The notes under the pieces are model-generated. The model had not been told where the DNA came from. It made no database searches and saw only the letters and a program-made list of their open reading frames with translations. Shown one piece after another: positions 45,713 through 54,271 of a stretch of DNA of 64,000 nt (its first letter is position 1; each line of letters opens with the position of its first letter). The stretch lies in NCBI RefSeq assembly GCF_000969445.1, contig NZ_JZEY01000054.1:124001-188000 (forward strand), read 5' to 3'. The translations under genes were made by a program, and so were the position numbers. This DNA is from Devosia chinhatensis (GTDB taxonomy: Bacteria > Pseudomonadota > Alphaproteobacteria > Rhizobiales > Devosiaceae).

Positions 45713-46659
45713 GGTGCTTGCCTGCGCACACGCGGATCGACCACGGCATAGAGCAGATCGGTCAGCACCATGGTTGCAGTAACGACCAGCACGAGGATGA
45801 TGGTGGCGCTGCGCACGAGCACAAGGTCGCGTTCGGACACCGCAGTGAAGATCAGCCGGCCTAGGCCGGGCAGGTAGAAGACATTTTCGACGATGATGGT
45901 GCCGGCGATGAGAAACGCGAATTGCAGGCCCAGAATGGTCAGCACCGGCAGCATGGCATTGCGCAAGCCATGCCGCCACACCGCCTGCGACCGGGTGAGG
46001 CCCTTGGCCCGGGCGGTGCGGATGAAATCCTGGCCGAGGATGTCGACCAGAGCGGTGCGCATGACGCGGGCCAGGATCGAGGCCTGAGGCAGGGCGAGGG
46101 CGAGGCTCGGGAGGATCATGCCGCGCAGGGCGGCAAGCGGATTTTCGTGCCAGGGCGTAAAGCCGCCCGTGGGCAACCAGCGCAGGCCCACGGCAAAGAC
46201 CAGCGTCAGCAGCATGCCGAACCAGAAATTGGGGATGGCGATGCCGCTTTGCGCCAGCACCATGATGCCGGTATCGGCCGGCTTGCCACGCTGCATTGCG
46301 GCGAAAATGCCCAGCGGCATGCCGATGGCCATGGACAGGATCATGGCCATGGCCGTGAGGGGCAGGGTGACGGCCATGCGCTCGGCGATCAGCCCCGCGA
46401 TGGGAACCCGCTGGGTGACCGAAACGCCGAAATCACCCCGCGCCATGCCGGCAATCCAGTTGAAGAATCGCTCGGGGGCCGGCGCGTCCAGACCCATTTG
46501 CAGGCGCAGGGCGGCAACGTTGGCCTCGCTGGCATTGATGCCCAGGATGAAGCGCGCGGGATCGCCGGGCAAGAGATCGAGCAGCACGAAAATGACCAGC
46601 GCCGCAAGGAACAGTGTCACGGCAAAGGTCAGGAAGCGGCGAAGAAGCTGGGGGATCAT
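45709..46659 (-). CDS. Dipeptide-type ABC permease, DppB-like
   Basis: This 316-residue inner-membrane protein has six helices. FLLDLLPGDPARF-type sequence near residue 27, DFGVSV, NFWFGMLL, PTGGF and ARVMRTALVDILGQDFIRTARAKGL (the EAA loop) are DppB landmarks. It pairs with the DppC-like permease. The 63-base gap to the receptor gene holds a strong hairpin. Confidence 0.93.
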   Translation of the reverse strand: MIPQLLRRFLTFAVTLFLAALVIFVLLDLLPGDPARFILGINASEANVAALRLQMGLDAPAPERFFNWIAGMARGDFGVSVTQRVPIAGLIAERMAVTLPLTAMAMILSMAIGMPLGIFAAMQRGKPADTGIMVLAQSGIAIPNFWFGMLLTLVFAVGLRWLPTGGFTPWHENPLAALRGMILPSLALALPQASILARVMRTALVDILGQDFIRTARAKGLTRSQAVWRHGLRNAMLPVLTILGLQFAFLIAGTIIVENVFYLPGLGRLIFTAVSERDLVLVRSATIILVLVVTATMVLTDLLYAVVDPRVRRQAP

Positions 46660-46671
46660 TTGAGAACGACT

Positions 46672-46696
46672 CCCTCCCCCGGCTTCAGGGGGAGGG
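46672..46696. repeat. Intercistronic hairpin between receptor and permease genes
   Basis: CCCTCCCCC, loop GGCTTCA, GGGGGAGGG gives a perfect 9-base stem. Such hairpins after ABC receptor genes commonly raise receptor expression over permeases by protecting the upstream message. That role is inferred. Confidence 0.55.
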
Positions 46697-46722
46697 TTGC
46701 GGCAGGAGGGTACTGGACCCGC

Positions 46723-48201
46723 TCACTCCACCCAGTGGATGTCGCGCAGCACCACGCCTTCGATCGGCGCATTCTGCCACATGCCGGCAAGCTTGGCATT
46801 CCAGACGCCCGTCTGGGCCAGCTCGAACAGATACCCATTGACGGCATCCTCGGCGAGGATGGTCTGCAGCTCCTGAGCGATGCGCAGGCGTTCGGCCTCG
46901 TCGGTCGTGGCATTGAGCGTCTCGTTGAGGGCCTGAACGTCAGGATTGTCGTAGCCGAAATAGTAGTTGGGATCGGCATAGATGCCAATGTCGAACGGCT
47001 CGACATGGCTGATGATGGTAAGGTCGAAATCCTTGTTGGCCAGCACGTCTTCGAGCCATTGCGCCCATTCGACATTGACCAGTTCGAGGCTTATGCCGAC
47101 CTCGGCGAACTGACTGGCGATGATCTGGCCGGAAAGACGCGCATAGGCCACGGGCGGCAGCTTCACGGTCGCCGAAAAGCCGTCCGGATAGCCGGCTTCC
47201 GCCAGCAGCGCCCTGGCCGCTTCCGGGTCGTAGGGATAGGTCTCGGTCAGGTCGAGATAATAGGGATGGTGCGGCGCGAAATGGCTGCCGATCGGCACGC
47301 CATAGCCATAGGTCGCCCCGTCGATGATCTCCTGCCGGTTGAGCGCATGGGCCATGGCCTGGCGCACCCGCAGATCGCTGAACGGGGCCTTGGCATTGTT
47401 GGTGCCCAGGATCGTTTCGCCCTCGGTGGAGCCGACCAGGACCTTAAATTGCGGATTGCCCTCGAAGACCGGAAGCGCCTCGGCGGCAAAATTATTGGTG
47501 CCGTCCACATCGCCAGCGAGAAGCGCATTGGTCAGTGTCGCGGTATCGGAGATGAAGAGGTAGCTCGCCTTGGTCAGGGCCGGAGCCTCCCCCCAATAGG
47601 GCTCGTAGCGATCCAAGATCACCCGGCTGCCCCGATCCCATTGCACGAAGGCGAAGGGCCCCGTGCCGATCGGCTCGCTGGCATTGTTCTCGGCGCTCTC
47701 GGGCGCGACGATCACCGCATCGCCACGTCCCAGATTGAAGAGGAAGAGGCCATCGGGACGCGACAGCGTGAAGGCGACGGTCAGCGGATCGATGACCGCG
47801 ATGGTCTCGATAGGCTCGTAGAGCGCCTTTTGCGCATTGAGGCTGTCCTCGGCGAGAATCCGGTCGAAGGTGAACTTGACGTCCTCGGCATCGAAGGTCG
47901 TGCCGTCATGGAAGGTCACCCCGTCATGCAGCGAAAATGTGAAGGTCAGCCCATCCTCGCTGATGGTCCAGCTCTCGGCGAGGCCCGGCTGCACCGCTCC
48001 GGTCTGGTCGATGCGCGTCAGGCCCTCGAAGACGTTCTGGTACACCACCACGTCCACCGCTTCGGCCGCATTGGCCGTCGGGTCCAGGACCGGCGGCTCA
48101 AGCGCCACGCCGATGCGGATTTCGGTCGATTGCGCAAAAGCGGCGCCGCTTGCCAGCAGCATTGCTGTCGCGGCTAGGGCCAGGGACGTGGTCGTCTTCA
48201 T
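46723..48201 (-). CDS. Dipeptide-type ABC transporter substrate-binding protein
   Basis: This 492-residue exported receptor of the DppA/OppA family has a signal peptide of about 23 residues (LALAATAMLLASGAAFAQ) and then the family blocks RIGVALEPPVLDP, WTISEDGLTFTFSLHDGVTFHDGT and FDAEDVKFTFDRI. In the periplasm it would bind peptides or similar solutes; the ligand is not visible. It is first in the four-gene operon, with GGAG upstream of MKTTTSLAL. Confidence 0.93.
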   Translation of the reverse strand: MKTTTSLALAATAMLLASGAAFAQSTEIRIGVALEPPVLDPTANAAEAVDVVVYQNVFEGLTRIDQTGAVQPGLAESWTISEDGLTFTFSLHDGVTFHDGTTFDAEDVKFTFDRILAEDSLNAQKALYEPIETIAVIDPLTVAFTLSRPDGLFLFNLGRGDAVIVAPESAENNASEPIGTGPFAFVQWDRGSRVILDRYEPYWGEAPALTKASYLFISDTATLTNALLAGDVDGTNNFAAEALPVFEGNPQFKVLVGSTEGETILGTNNAKAPFSDLRVRQAMAHALNRQEIIDGATYGYGVPIGSHFAPHHPYYLDLTETYPYDPEAARALLAEAGYPDGFSATVKLPPVAYARLSGQIIASQFAEVGISLELVNVEWAQWLEDVLANKDFDLTIISHVEPFDIGIYADPNYYFGYDNPDVQALNETLNATTDEAERLRIAQELQTILAEDAVNGYLFELAQTGVWNAKLAGMWQNAPIEGVVLRDIHWVE

Positions 48202-48280
48202 GATGTCTCCTCGGGGCAGGGGCATGCCGTTGCGCCCCAGCATAGGACAAAACGCGTTTCACGCGTACCCGTCCCGGACG

Positions 48281-49909
48281 TCAAACTTTTCGCCGATCGC
48301 CGGCCCAGGAAGCAAGAATGACCGGGATCGTGCCCACCAGCACGATACACAGCGCCGGCAGCGCCGCCTGGGCGAAGAGGCCCACATTGGCGCGCGAATA
48401 GATCAGCGTTGCCAGCGTTTCGACGCCCAGCGGCCGCAGCAGCAGGGTCGCGGGCAATTCCTTGACGATCTCGACAAAGACCAGCATTCCGGCCGAAAGG
48501 ATGGCGGGAGAGAGGGTCGGCAGGTCGATGCGCATCAGCGTACGCAGGCGGCCGCTGCCCAGGGCGCGGCTGGCGTCCAGCATCGAACGGCCGCGTTTCT
48601 TCATGGCCGCGTCGAGCGTCGAATGGCTGACCGCCAGGAAGCGGATGGCATAGACATAGATCAGCGCCGCCATCGAGCCCGAAAGGATAAGCCCCGGCCG
48701 CCAGTCGAACAGCGCCATGGTCATGCGGTTGAACCAGAGGTCGGTCTGTCCCAGCGGTTGCAACAGGCCCAGGGCGAGCACGGTGCCGGGAATGGCATAG
48801 CCCAGAGTGGCCAGCCGGATCAGCCCGGACGTGGCGCCCGGCTTCTCGCTCTGGCGTGCGGCGACAAGGCCCAGGGCGACAGTCACGATGGCCCCGACGC
48901 TCGCCAGGATGATGGTGGGGCCGAGCGCATTGAGCATCAGGTCCAGCGTCTCCGGGTGATGCAGCCGCACCGAGAGATAGAGCAGTTCTCCAGCCGGGAT
49001 GCCGAAGCCGAGGAGGAATAGAAGAAGGCAGAAGTTCAGGGCCAGCCATCGCCGGCCGCCGACCAGGATTTCCCGGGCCGGAGGAATGCGGCTGTCGCGC
49101 TGGGCGCTATAGGTGCGGTTTCTCCGGGCGCGTTGCTCGGCGATGATCAGAAGGCCGATGACCAGCACCACCGTGACGGCCAATTGGGCAGCCCCGCCGA
49201 AATCGGAGCGGTTGATCCAGGTGGAATAGATGATGGCGGTGATGGAATTGATGCCGAAATATTGCACCGCGCCCAGATCGTTGACCACTTCCATCATCGC
49301 CAATGTCATGCCGACGACCAAAGCCGGCCGGGCCACGGGCAGCACCACGGCAAAAAAGGTGCGGGCGCCGTTGGCGCCCAGTGTCCGCGCCGCGATGCTG
49401 AGCGAGGTCGACTGCATCAGGAAAAAGGCGCGGCAGGCGACATAGGTATAGGGATAGAGCACGGCGGAGAGCACCAGCACCGCCCCCCATTGGCTCTTGA
49501 TATTGGGAAACCAGTAATCCCGGATGGTCGTCGCCCCGGTGATATCGCGGATCAGGGACTGGATCGGACCGGTAAAGTCGAGAAATTCGACATAGGCATA
49601 GGCAGCCAGATAGGTGGGCACGGCCAGCGGCAGCACCAGCGCCCAGTCGAAGACGCGGCGCAGCGGGAATTCGTAATGGGTGACCAGCCAGGCCGCCGTC
49701 AGCCCCGTCGCGCCGGTCAGTGCGCCCACCAGCACCATGAGCGTTCCGGTTTCGCGCAGAGCCGTGGGCAGCATCGTCGCCGCCAAGCCGTTGCTGCCCG
49801 TGCCCAGCGCGCCAAGAGCCGCCATGGCCAGCCAGATGATCGGCACGCCCACCACCAGCACCAGAACAAGCGGCAGGACCGGCAGGGCAAATGCCCCGCC
49901 GGTCCGCAC
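48281..49909 (-). CDS. Iron(III) ABC transporter permease, FbpB/SfuB-like
   Basis: This 542-residue fused permease has two homologous halves of about six helices each, with two coupling loops (AARTLGANGARTFFAVVLP and DASRALGSGRLRTLMRIDLP). VVNDLGAVQYFGINSITAIIYSTW is a strong FbpB mark. It moves ferric iron inward from the receptor encoded upstream. The frame opens at GTG 49909 and no ATG is available. No ATPase (FbpC) gene is adjacent. Confidence 0.92.
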   Translation of the reverse strand: MRTGGAFALPVLPLVLVLVVGVPIIWLAMAALGALGTGSNGLAATMLPTALRETGTLMVLVGALTGATGLTAAWLVTHYEFPLRRVFDWALVLPLAVPTYLAAYAYVEFLDFTGPIQSLIRDITGATTIRDYWFPNIKSQWGAVLVLSAVLYPYTYVACRAFFLMQSTSLSIAARTLGANGARTFFAVVLPVARPALVVGMTLAMMEVVNDLGAVQYFGINSITAIIYSTWINRSDFGGAAQLAVTVVLVIGLLIIAEQRARRNRTYSAQRDSRIPPAREILVGGRRWLALNFCLLLFLLGFGIPAGELLYLSVRLHHPETLDLMLNALGPTIILASVGAIVTVALGLVAARQSEKPGATSGLIRLATLGYAIPGTVLALGLLQPLGQTDLWFNRMTMALFDWRPGLILSGSMAALIYVYAIRFLAVSHSTLDAAMKKRGRSMLDASRALGSGRLRTLMRIDLPTLSPAILSAGMLVFVEIVKELPATLLLRPLGVETLATLIYSRANVGLFAQAALPALCIVLVGTIPVILASWAGDRRKV

Positions 49910-50045
49910 AAATCGCTTCTGTGTGGCTTCGACTGTTATGCCGAAATCTCCAGTCCGGTTCGAAAGCCTGGATCAGGCCTCCTCATTTACCGGCCCCATT
50001 GCCCCAGCTCACCGGCAAGGCGGGAGAAGGAGCCCCGGGGCACGA

Positions 50046-51092
50046 TCAGTTCTGTGCGCCCTCGTCGAACTTGAGCTCGTCCACCAGCTGGGCCGCAAGG
50101 GCGCGGTTGGCGGCAACCTCGGTCAGCGGCACGTCCGATGCCTTGAGCTCGCCCCAGCTGGCGACGAGGTCATTGATCGGCGCGCCGGGGACCACCGGGA
50201 ATTCGTAATTGGTGTCGGCATAGATCGACTGGGCTTCGTCGGACAGCAGGAAGCCGATCAGCGCATTGGCGTTCTCGACATTGGGTGCGTGCTTGGCGAT
50301 GAAGCCGCCGGCCACGTTCACCTGGGTACCGGCGCCTTCGGCATCGGGATAGATGATGCGGGCGGCATTGGCCCAGTCCTTCTGCTCCGGCTCAGCATCG
50401 TTGTTGAGCATCGCACCCATGTAATAGGTGTTGACGATGGCCAGGTCGCACGAGCCTTCAAGGATCGACTTGACCTGCTGGCGATCATTGCCATTGGGCG
50501 GGAAGGCCAGGTTATCGCGCACGGCCGCAAGCCATTCGCGGGCCTTTTCCTCGCCATTGACGGCGATGTAATGGGCGATGAGGCCGATATTGTAGGCATG
50601 GGTGCCGGTGCGGGTGCAGATGCGGCCCTTCCACTCGTCCGATGCAAGGTCTTCATAGGTCAGCGCGGTGGCGTCGACCCGGTCCTTGGACACATAGAAG
50701 ACACGGCTGCGCAGCGACAGGGCAGTCCAGTTGTCGTCATCGTCGCGGAAGGCGGCGGGCACGCGCTCGTCCAGTTCGGGGGCGGTGATCGTCTGCGTCA
50801 GGCCCTTTTCCTCGGCGCTGACCAAGTTGCCGATATCCACGGTGAGAACGACGTCGGCCGGCGAGAGCTCGCCTTCGGCTTCGACGCGGTCGAGCAGGCC
50901 ATCGCCGGCATAGAGCACATTGGCTGTGATGCCGGTTTCGGCGGTGAACCGGTCGAGCAGCGGCTGAAGCAGGCTCTGCTCGCGATAGCTGTAGATGTTG
51001 ACTTCGCCGCTCTGGGCAAAGGCGGGTGCGGCAACGCCGCACAGAATGGTGGTGGCCAGAAGGGCGCTGAACATGCGCGCGGTCTTGGTCAT
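50046..51092 (-). CDS. Iron(III) ABC transporter substrate-binding protein, FbpA-like
   Basis: This 348-residue receptor has a signal peptide (about 1-26, cleavage near AFAQ). Mature-protein landmarks are VNIYSYREQSLLQPLL, YAGDGLLDRVEAEGELSPADVVLTVD, ICTRTGTHAYN and VNTYYMGAML, where the YY pair is the usual iron-binding tyrosines. It captures ferric iron in the periplasm. The start has CAGGAG six bases upstream. A possible Irr-type box lies about 100 bases upstream. Confidence 0.93.
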   Translation of the reverse strand: MTKTARMFSALLATTILCGVAAPAFAQSGEVNIYSYREQSLLQPLLDRFTAETGITANVLYAGDGLLDRVEAEGELSPADVVLTVDIGNLVSAEEKGLTQTITAPELDERVPAAFRDDDDNWTALSLRSRVFYVSKDRVDATALTYEDLASDEWKGRICTRTGTHAYNIGLIAHYIAVNGEEKAREWLAAVRDNLAFPPNGNDRQQVKSILEGSCDLAIVNTYYMGAMLNNDAEPEQKDWANAARIIYPDAEGAGTQVNVAGGFIAKHAPNVENANALIGFLLSDEAQSIYADTNYEFPVVPGAPINDLVASWGELKASDVPLTEVAANRALAAQLVDELKFDEGAQN

Positions 51093-51195
51093 CTCGTTCT
51101 CCTGCTGCATCGGGGTCAAGGCCCGTGTGACGGCTGCTTAATGCCGCCGGCGCCGCAGAAAGTCAATAAACCCAATGAAAACAAATGCTTATAGG

Positions 51196-51210
51196 TTAGA
51201 ACGGTTCGAA
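51196..51210 (-). promoter_or_regulatory. Possible iron-control (ICE/Irr-type) box
   Basis: TTAGAA-CGG-TTCGAA has one mismatch from a perfect TTAGAA-N3-TTCTAA palindrome, the form of the Irr iron-control element of Rhizobiales. A second dyad, TCAGC-N6-GCTGA, is at 51236-51251. Position and palindromicity fit a regulator site for fbpA. Confidence 0.4.
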
Positions 51211-51265
51211 GTTTCGGCGGGATAGTTGTGTATTTTCAGCCTATTAGCTGACTAAAAAAATCTGG

Positions 51266-53890
51266 TTATCCCTGGTCCGGCTGCCGCTCTTGTCGCTCGT
51301 CCACGAGATCGGCAGGGATCTTGAGGGAAAACAGCAGGCCTTCCGCGCCCGCGGGATCCACCGATAGCGACACCGCGTTCACCGCCAGCAGCGCGCGGGT
51401 CAGGGCCAGGCCCACGCTGGACCGGATCGGCGCGAGCATCTTGCCATCGCGGTCCACTCCATCGCGAAACACCACGAACCGCTCCGCCATGTCGACGGCA
51501 TGGGCCGAGCTGTCGCGCACATGGATGGCAATGGCGCCGTCGTCGAGCCGCTGGGCCGAGATGATGACCGTGCCGCCCATCGGCGTCTGGTCGATGGCGC
51601 TGGCCAGAAGGTTCAATACGGCCTGCGCCAGCGAGGCACGGTCGGCGGTGACGCGTGGCAGGGCCTCGGAAATGGCGTTGCGCACGATGACGCGACCGGC
51701 ATTGGCCTGGTCACGAATGCGCAATACGCAGTTTTCGAGCAGGTCCGTGAGATCGAGGCTCGCTCGTTGCGGCAGGTAGCGTCCGTCGCGCAGGCGGGCA
51801 TAATCGTCAAGTTCATCGACCAGCGCGGCGATCTCGCGGCCTGCGTGGGAAATGTCCTGCGCATAGCCCTCGTAGCGCTCATTGCCCAGCGCCCCGTAGG
51901 CCCTGGACTGGATGAGGTCCGAAAAGCCGATAATGGTGCTGAGCGGGCGGCGCACGCCGCGGCTGATCCGGCCCAGCAAGGCCGGGTCTGCCTCGCCCGG
52001 CCCATTGATACGGGCCGGCGGCGCTATTTCGCGCGGATGCACGAAACCGAAATAGCCACTGACGATCCCGGCCTGTCCCAATGCGAACAGCAGAATGTCG
52101 GAGCGTCCGTCTACGGAGCGCAGCGGCAGGCTCGGCCGCGCGGTTTCGGCAAAGCGGGCCGGCCGGTCGAGAAAGGCCTTCAGCGCCAGGCTATCGTCCT
52201 CGCCCACCAGCGTCGAAAGCGGTTTGCCGATCATCGGCTTGCCTCCGCCCATCAGCGAGATGGCCGTGGCGCTGGCCGTGCTGATGGCGCCGCTACGGTT
52301 GGTTTCGAAAAATCCATCGCCGCGCAGATCGGCAAAATTCTGCGCAAAGGCGCGCACGGCATCTTCGTGCCCGGTCCGCACCTCGGTGGTGCTGGCCGAC
52401 AGCATCAGGGCCGGGCGGCCCTGCCAGGAAATGGATTGCAGACGCGCCGTCACCGGCACCAGCGTGCCGTCGCGCTGGACGAGGTGATTGACCGGGCCGG
52501 CTTCCTGCCCGTTATCGCCCATGGCCGGAAACACGGCGGCGAGGCCGGCCGCGCGAAGGCCCTCGGCGGAATCGTAGCCGATCATTTCGGTAATTGCCCG
52601 GTTGGCAAAGAGGATCTGCTGGTCGCGGAATACCAGGATGCCCAGCGGCAGCCGGTTGAGCACCAGCGTTTCCCCACCCAGATTGATGAGCGCGCCAGAT
52701 CCTGCAGGAATTGCGGCCACCTCCGCATTTGCGGGAGCGGGTTCGACCGCCTGCAGGCCGCGATCGCCGACCCTGTCGGTGAGGATGCGCGACAATTCAT
52801 CGAAATTATAGCGCGAGACGCGCTCGACCACGTCCGGGTCAGCTTGTGGCTCTGGCTCCGACGCTGTCTCTTCGGGCGTTGCTGGCTCGGTCGGGTTTGG
52901 GGGGGCGTCGGCTATGGCGCCCGTTTCGGCGTCAGTCGATGGGTCCAGGCTGTCTCCGACGCTGTCATCGACCATCGGCGCCTCGACCGGGCCGGCCGAA
53001 AAGCCACGACCGGTCACCCGGTAGAGCCGCGCCAGCTCACGGCCATCGACATCGTCGTCCTCGCTTTCGGCCACCGGCTCGGCTTGCGGGGCTTCCGGCA
53101 TCTGCGGGGGATGGTCGTCCGCTTCGCTGAGCGGGGTATAAAGCGCATCGTCCGCCGCGAGCCGGGCGACCAGCGCGCTCAGCCGGCCGGCCGGGGCCGG
53201 CGCGTCCTCAACTGGGATATCTGCGACGGGCTGCTCGGCGACGTCGGGCTCCGGCTCGGGCCTATCGCTTTCGCCTTGGGGTGCGGGCGGAAGGCTGTCA
53301 TCCTCAAGCGCCGCAGTCCAGGCTTCGGGCTCATCCTGCGCGGTCGAGGGTGCTGCGGTTTCTGCCGGTGCACTCTCATAGACCGCCTCGCCATCGGCGT
53401 CCTGCCAGCTCTGCAATTCCCGCTGATAGGCATGCTCGTCTTGAGCCGGCGTCTCGGGGAGAGGTTCATCCTGCGGCAGAGGCGTAGGCGCAGCCTCCTG
53501 AGGTTGCGGCGCCGCGGCAGCCAGAATAGCGGCATCGACGGGATCGACCGCCACGATCAGCAGCGCGACCTCGCCGTTTTCCCAGGAAAGCGGCGTGGTG
53601 GTGCAGGTGGCCGAAACCGGCTGTTCGCCCGCCAGGAACTGGATACGGGCAAGGCTGGAGCGGCCCGGCGCGCCCAGCCGGATGATCCGGGCCACCTGGC
53701 CCTTGATCGGCTGGGCCGGCGCGATGCGCTTGAGGCCGTGCTTCTTGAGGCGGGCCATGAACAGGCCGGAGACCGCATTGCTCCAGATCAGGCGCTGGCC
53801 GTCGGCGGACCAAAGCCAGGCCGGGCGTGCGTCATCTGCGTGTCGCAACACGAGATCGGCATGCGGCAATGTCGTCCAGGGCTCAGTCAT
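51266..53890 (-). CDS. Degenerate PAS-domain histidine kinase-like protein (CbrA/PdhS-like)
   Basis: This 874-residue protein has no signal or membrane segment. An N-terminal PAS-like domain (about 1-115) is followed by a long acidic Pro/Glu/Ala linker (about 120-370), two PAS domains (about 400-620), a DHp-like helix pair (about 630-700) and an HATPase-like domain (about 720-865). The phospho-acceptor block reads SRGVRRPLSTIIGF near residue 643, with Arg where His is expected. The G1 box is VRDSSAHAV and the G2 box RSSVGLALTRAL, both lacking key glycines. It resembles cell-cycle kinases of the PdhS group but is probably a pseudokinase. ATG 53890 is preferred over a TTG one codon earlier. Confidence 0.8.
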   Translation of the reverse strand: MTEPWTTLPHADLVLRHADDARPAWLWSADGQRLIWSNAVSGLFMARLKKHGLKRIAPAQPIKGQVARIIRLGAPGRSSLARIQFLAGEQPVSATCTTTPLSWENGEVALLIVAVDPVDAAILAAAAPQPQEAAPTPLPQDEPLPETPAQDEHAYQRELQSWQDADGEAVYESAPAETAAPSTAQDEPEAWTAALEDDSLPPAPQGESDRPEPEPDVAEQPVADIPVEDAPAPAGRLSALVARLAADDALYTPLSEADDHPPQMPEAPQAEPVAESEDDDVDGRELARLYRVTGRGFSAGPVEAPMVDDSVGDSLDPSTDAETGAIADAPPNPTEPATPEETASEPEPQADPDVVERVSRYNFDELSRILTDRVGDRGLQAVEPAPANAEVAAIPAGSGALINLGGETLVLNRLPLGILVFRDQQILFANRAITEMIGYDSAEGLRAAGLAAVFPAMGDNGQEAGPVNHLVQRDGTLVPVTARLQSISWQGRPALMLSASTTEVRTGHEDAVRAFAQNFADLRGDGFFETNRSGAISTASATAISLMGGGKPMIGKPLSTLVGEDDSLALKAFLDRPARFAETARPSLPLRSVDGRSDILLFALGQAGIVSGYFGFVHPREIAPPARINGPGEADPALLGRISRGVRRPLSTIIGFSDLIQSRAYGALGNERYEGYAQDISHAGREIAALVDELDDYARLRDGRYLPQRASLDLTDLLENCVLRIRDQANAGRVIVRNAISEALPRVTADRASLAQAVLNLLASAIDQTPMGGTVIISAQRLDDGAIAIHVRDSSAHAVDMAERFVVFRDGVDRDGKMLAPIRSSVGLALTRALLAVNAVSLSVDPAGAEGLLFSLKIPADLVDERQERQPDQG

Positions 53891-54107
53891 CAAGTGCCTG
53901 TTTTGCGTCGAGCCCGATGCATTGTTCCAGAATGGTACAGAAGTCCGGGGTTCTTTAAGTGTTCTTCAATATCGTGCGGGGTTCGGCGAATCCAGTGTCA
54001 CACCCGCACGTGAGCGCCGCTTTGCTCGGCATGGTTAAGTCCGGTTCCGCCAACACAATGTTACGCGGGGCTGTTTTCATCGGCTGTCCACAGGATAAAA
54101 TCGGTGC

Positions 54108-54136
54108 TTGTCATGGCGTTCATCTCGACCTATGTT
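54108..54136 (+). promoter_or_regulatory. Sigma-70 promoter for tRNA-His
   Basis: TTGTCA (54108-54113) and TATGTT (54131-54136) are 17 bases apart. Transcription would start near 54143, 40 bases before the tRNA. The 292-base gap upstream holds nothing else I can identify. Confidence 0.6.
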
Positions 54137-54182
54137 CCGCCCGCTTTCGGAAGCCGCTTCGCGCCGCTTCCATAATGGCCCT

Positions 54183-54259
54183 GCCGCCTTAGCTCAGTTG
54201 GTTAGAGCGCTAGATTGTGGATCTAGAGGTCCCCCGTTCAATCCGGGGAGGCGGTACCA
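54183..54259 (+). tRNA. tRNA-His (anticodon GTG), lacking G-1 and with A73
   Basis: A 77-base cloverleaf with acceptor arms GCCGCCT and AGGCGGT, D-loop AGCTCAGTTGGTTAGAGC, anticodon stem CTAGA/TCTAG around TTGTGGA (anticodon GTG), T-arm CCCCGTTCAATCCGGGG, and encoded CCA. The discriminator is A73 and no G-1:C73 pair is encoded, as known in many Alphaproteobacteria. Frames crossing it are spurious tRNA translations. Confidence 0.96.
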
Positions 54260-54271
54260 CCTTCCCCCCTA

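Noticed and set aside
45922..48177. 751-codon plus-strand frame
   Set aside because: It is antisense to the ABC permease and receptor genes and is rich in His, Gln and Arg, as expected for a shadow frame.
51500..54013. 837-codon plus-strand frame
   Set aside because: It is antisense to the PAS/histidine-kinase-like gene and has an Arg/Gly-rich composition with no domain.
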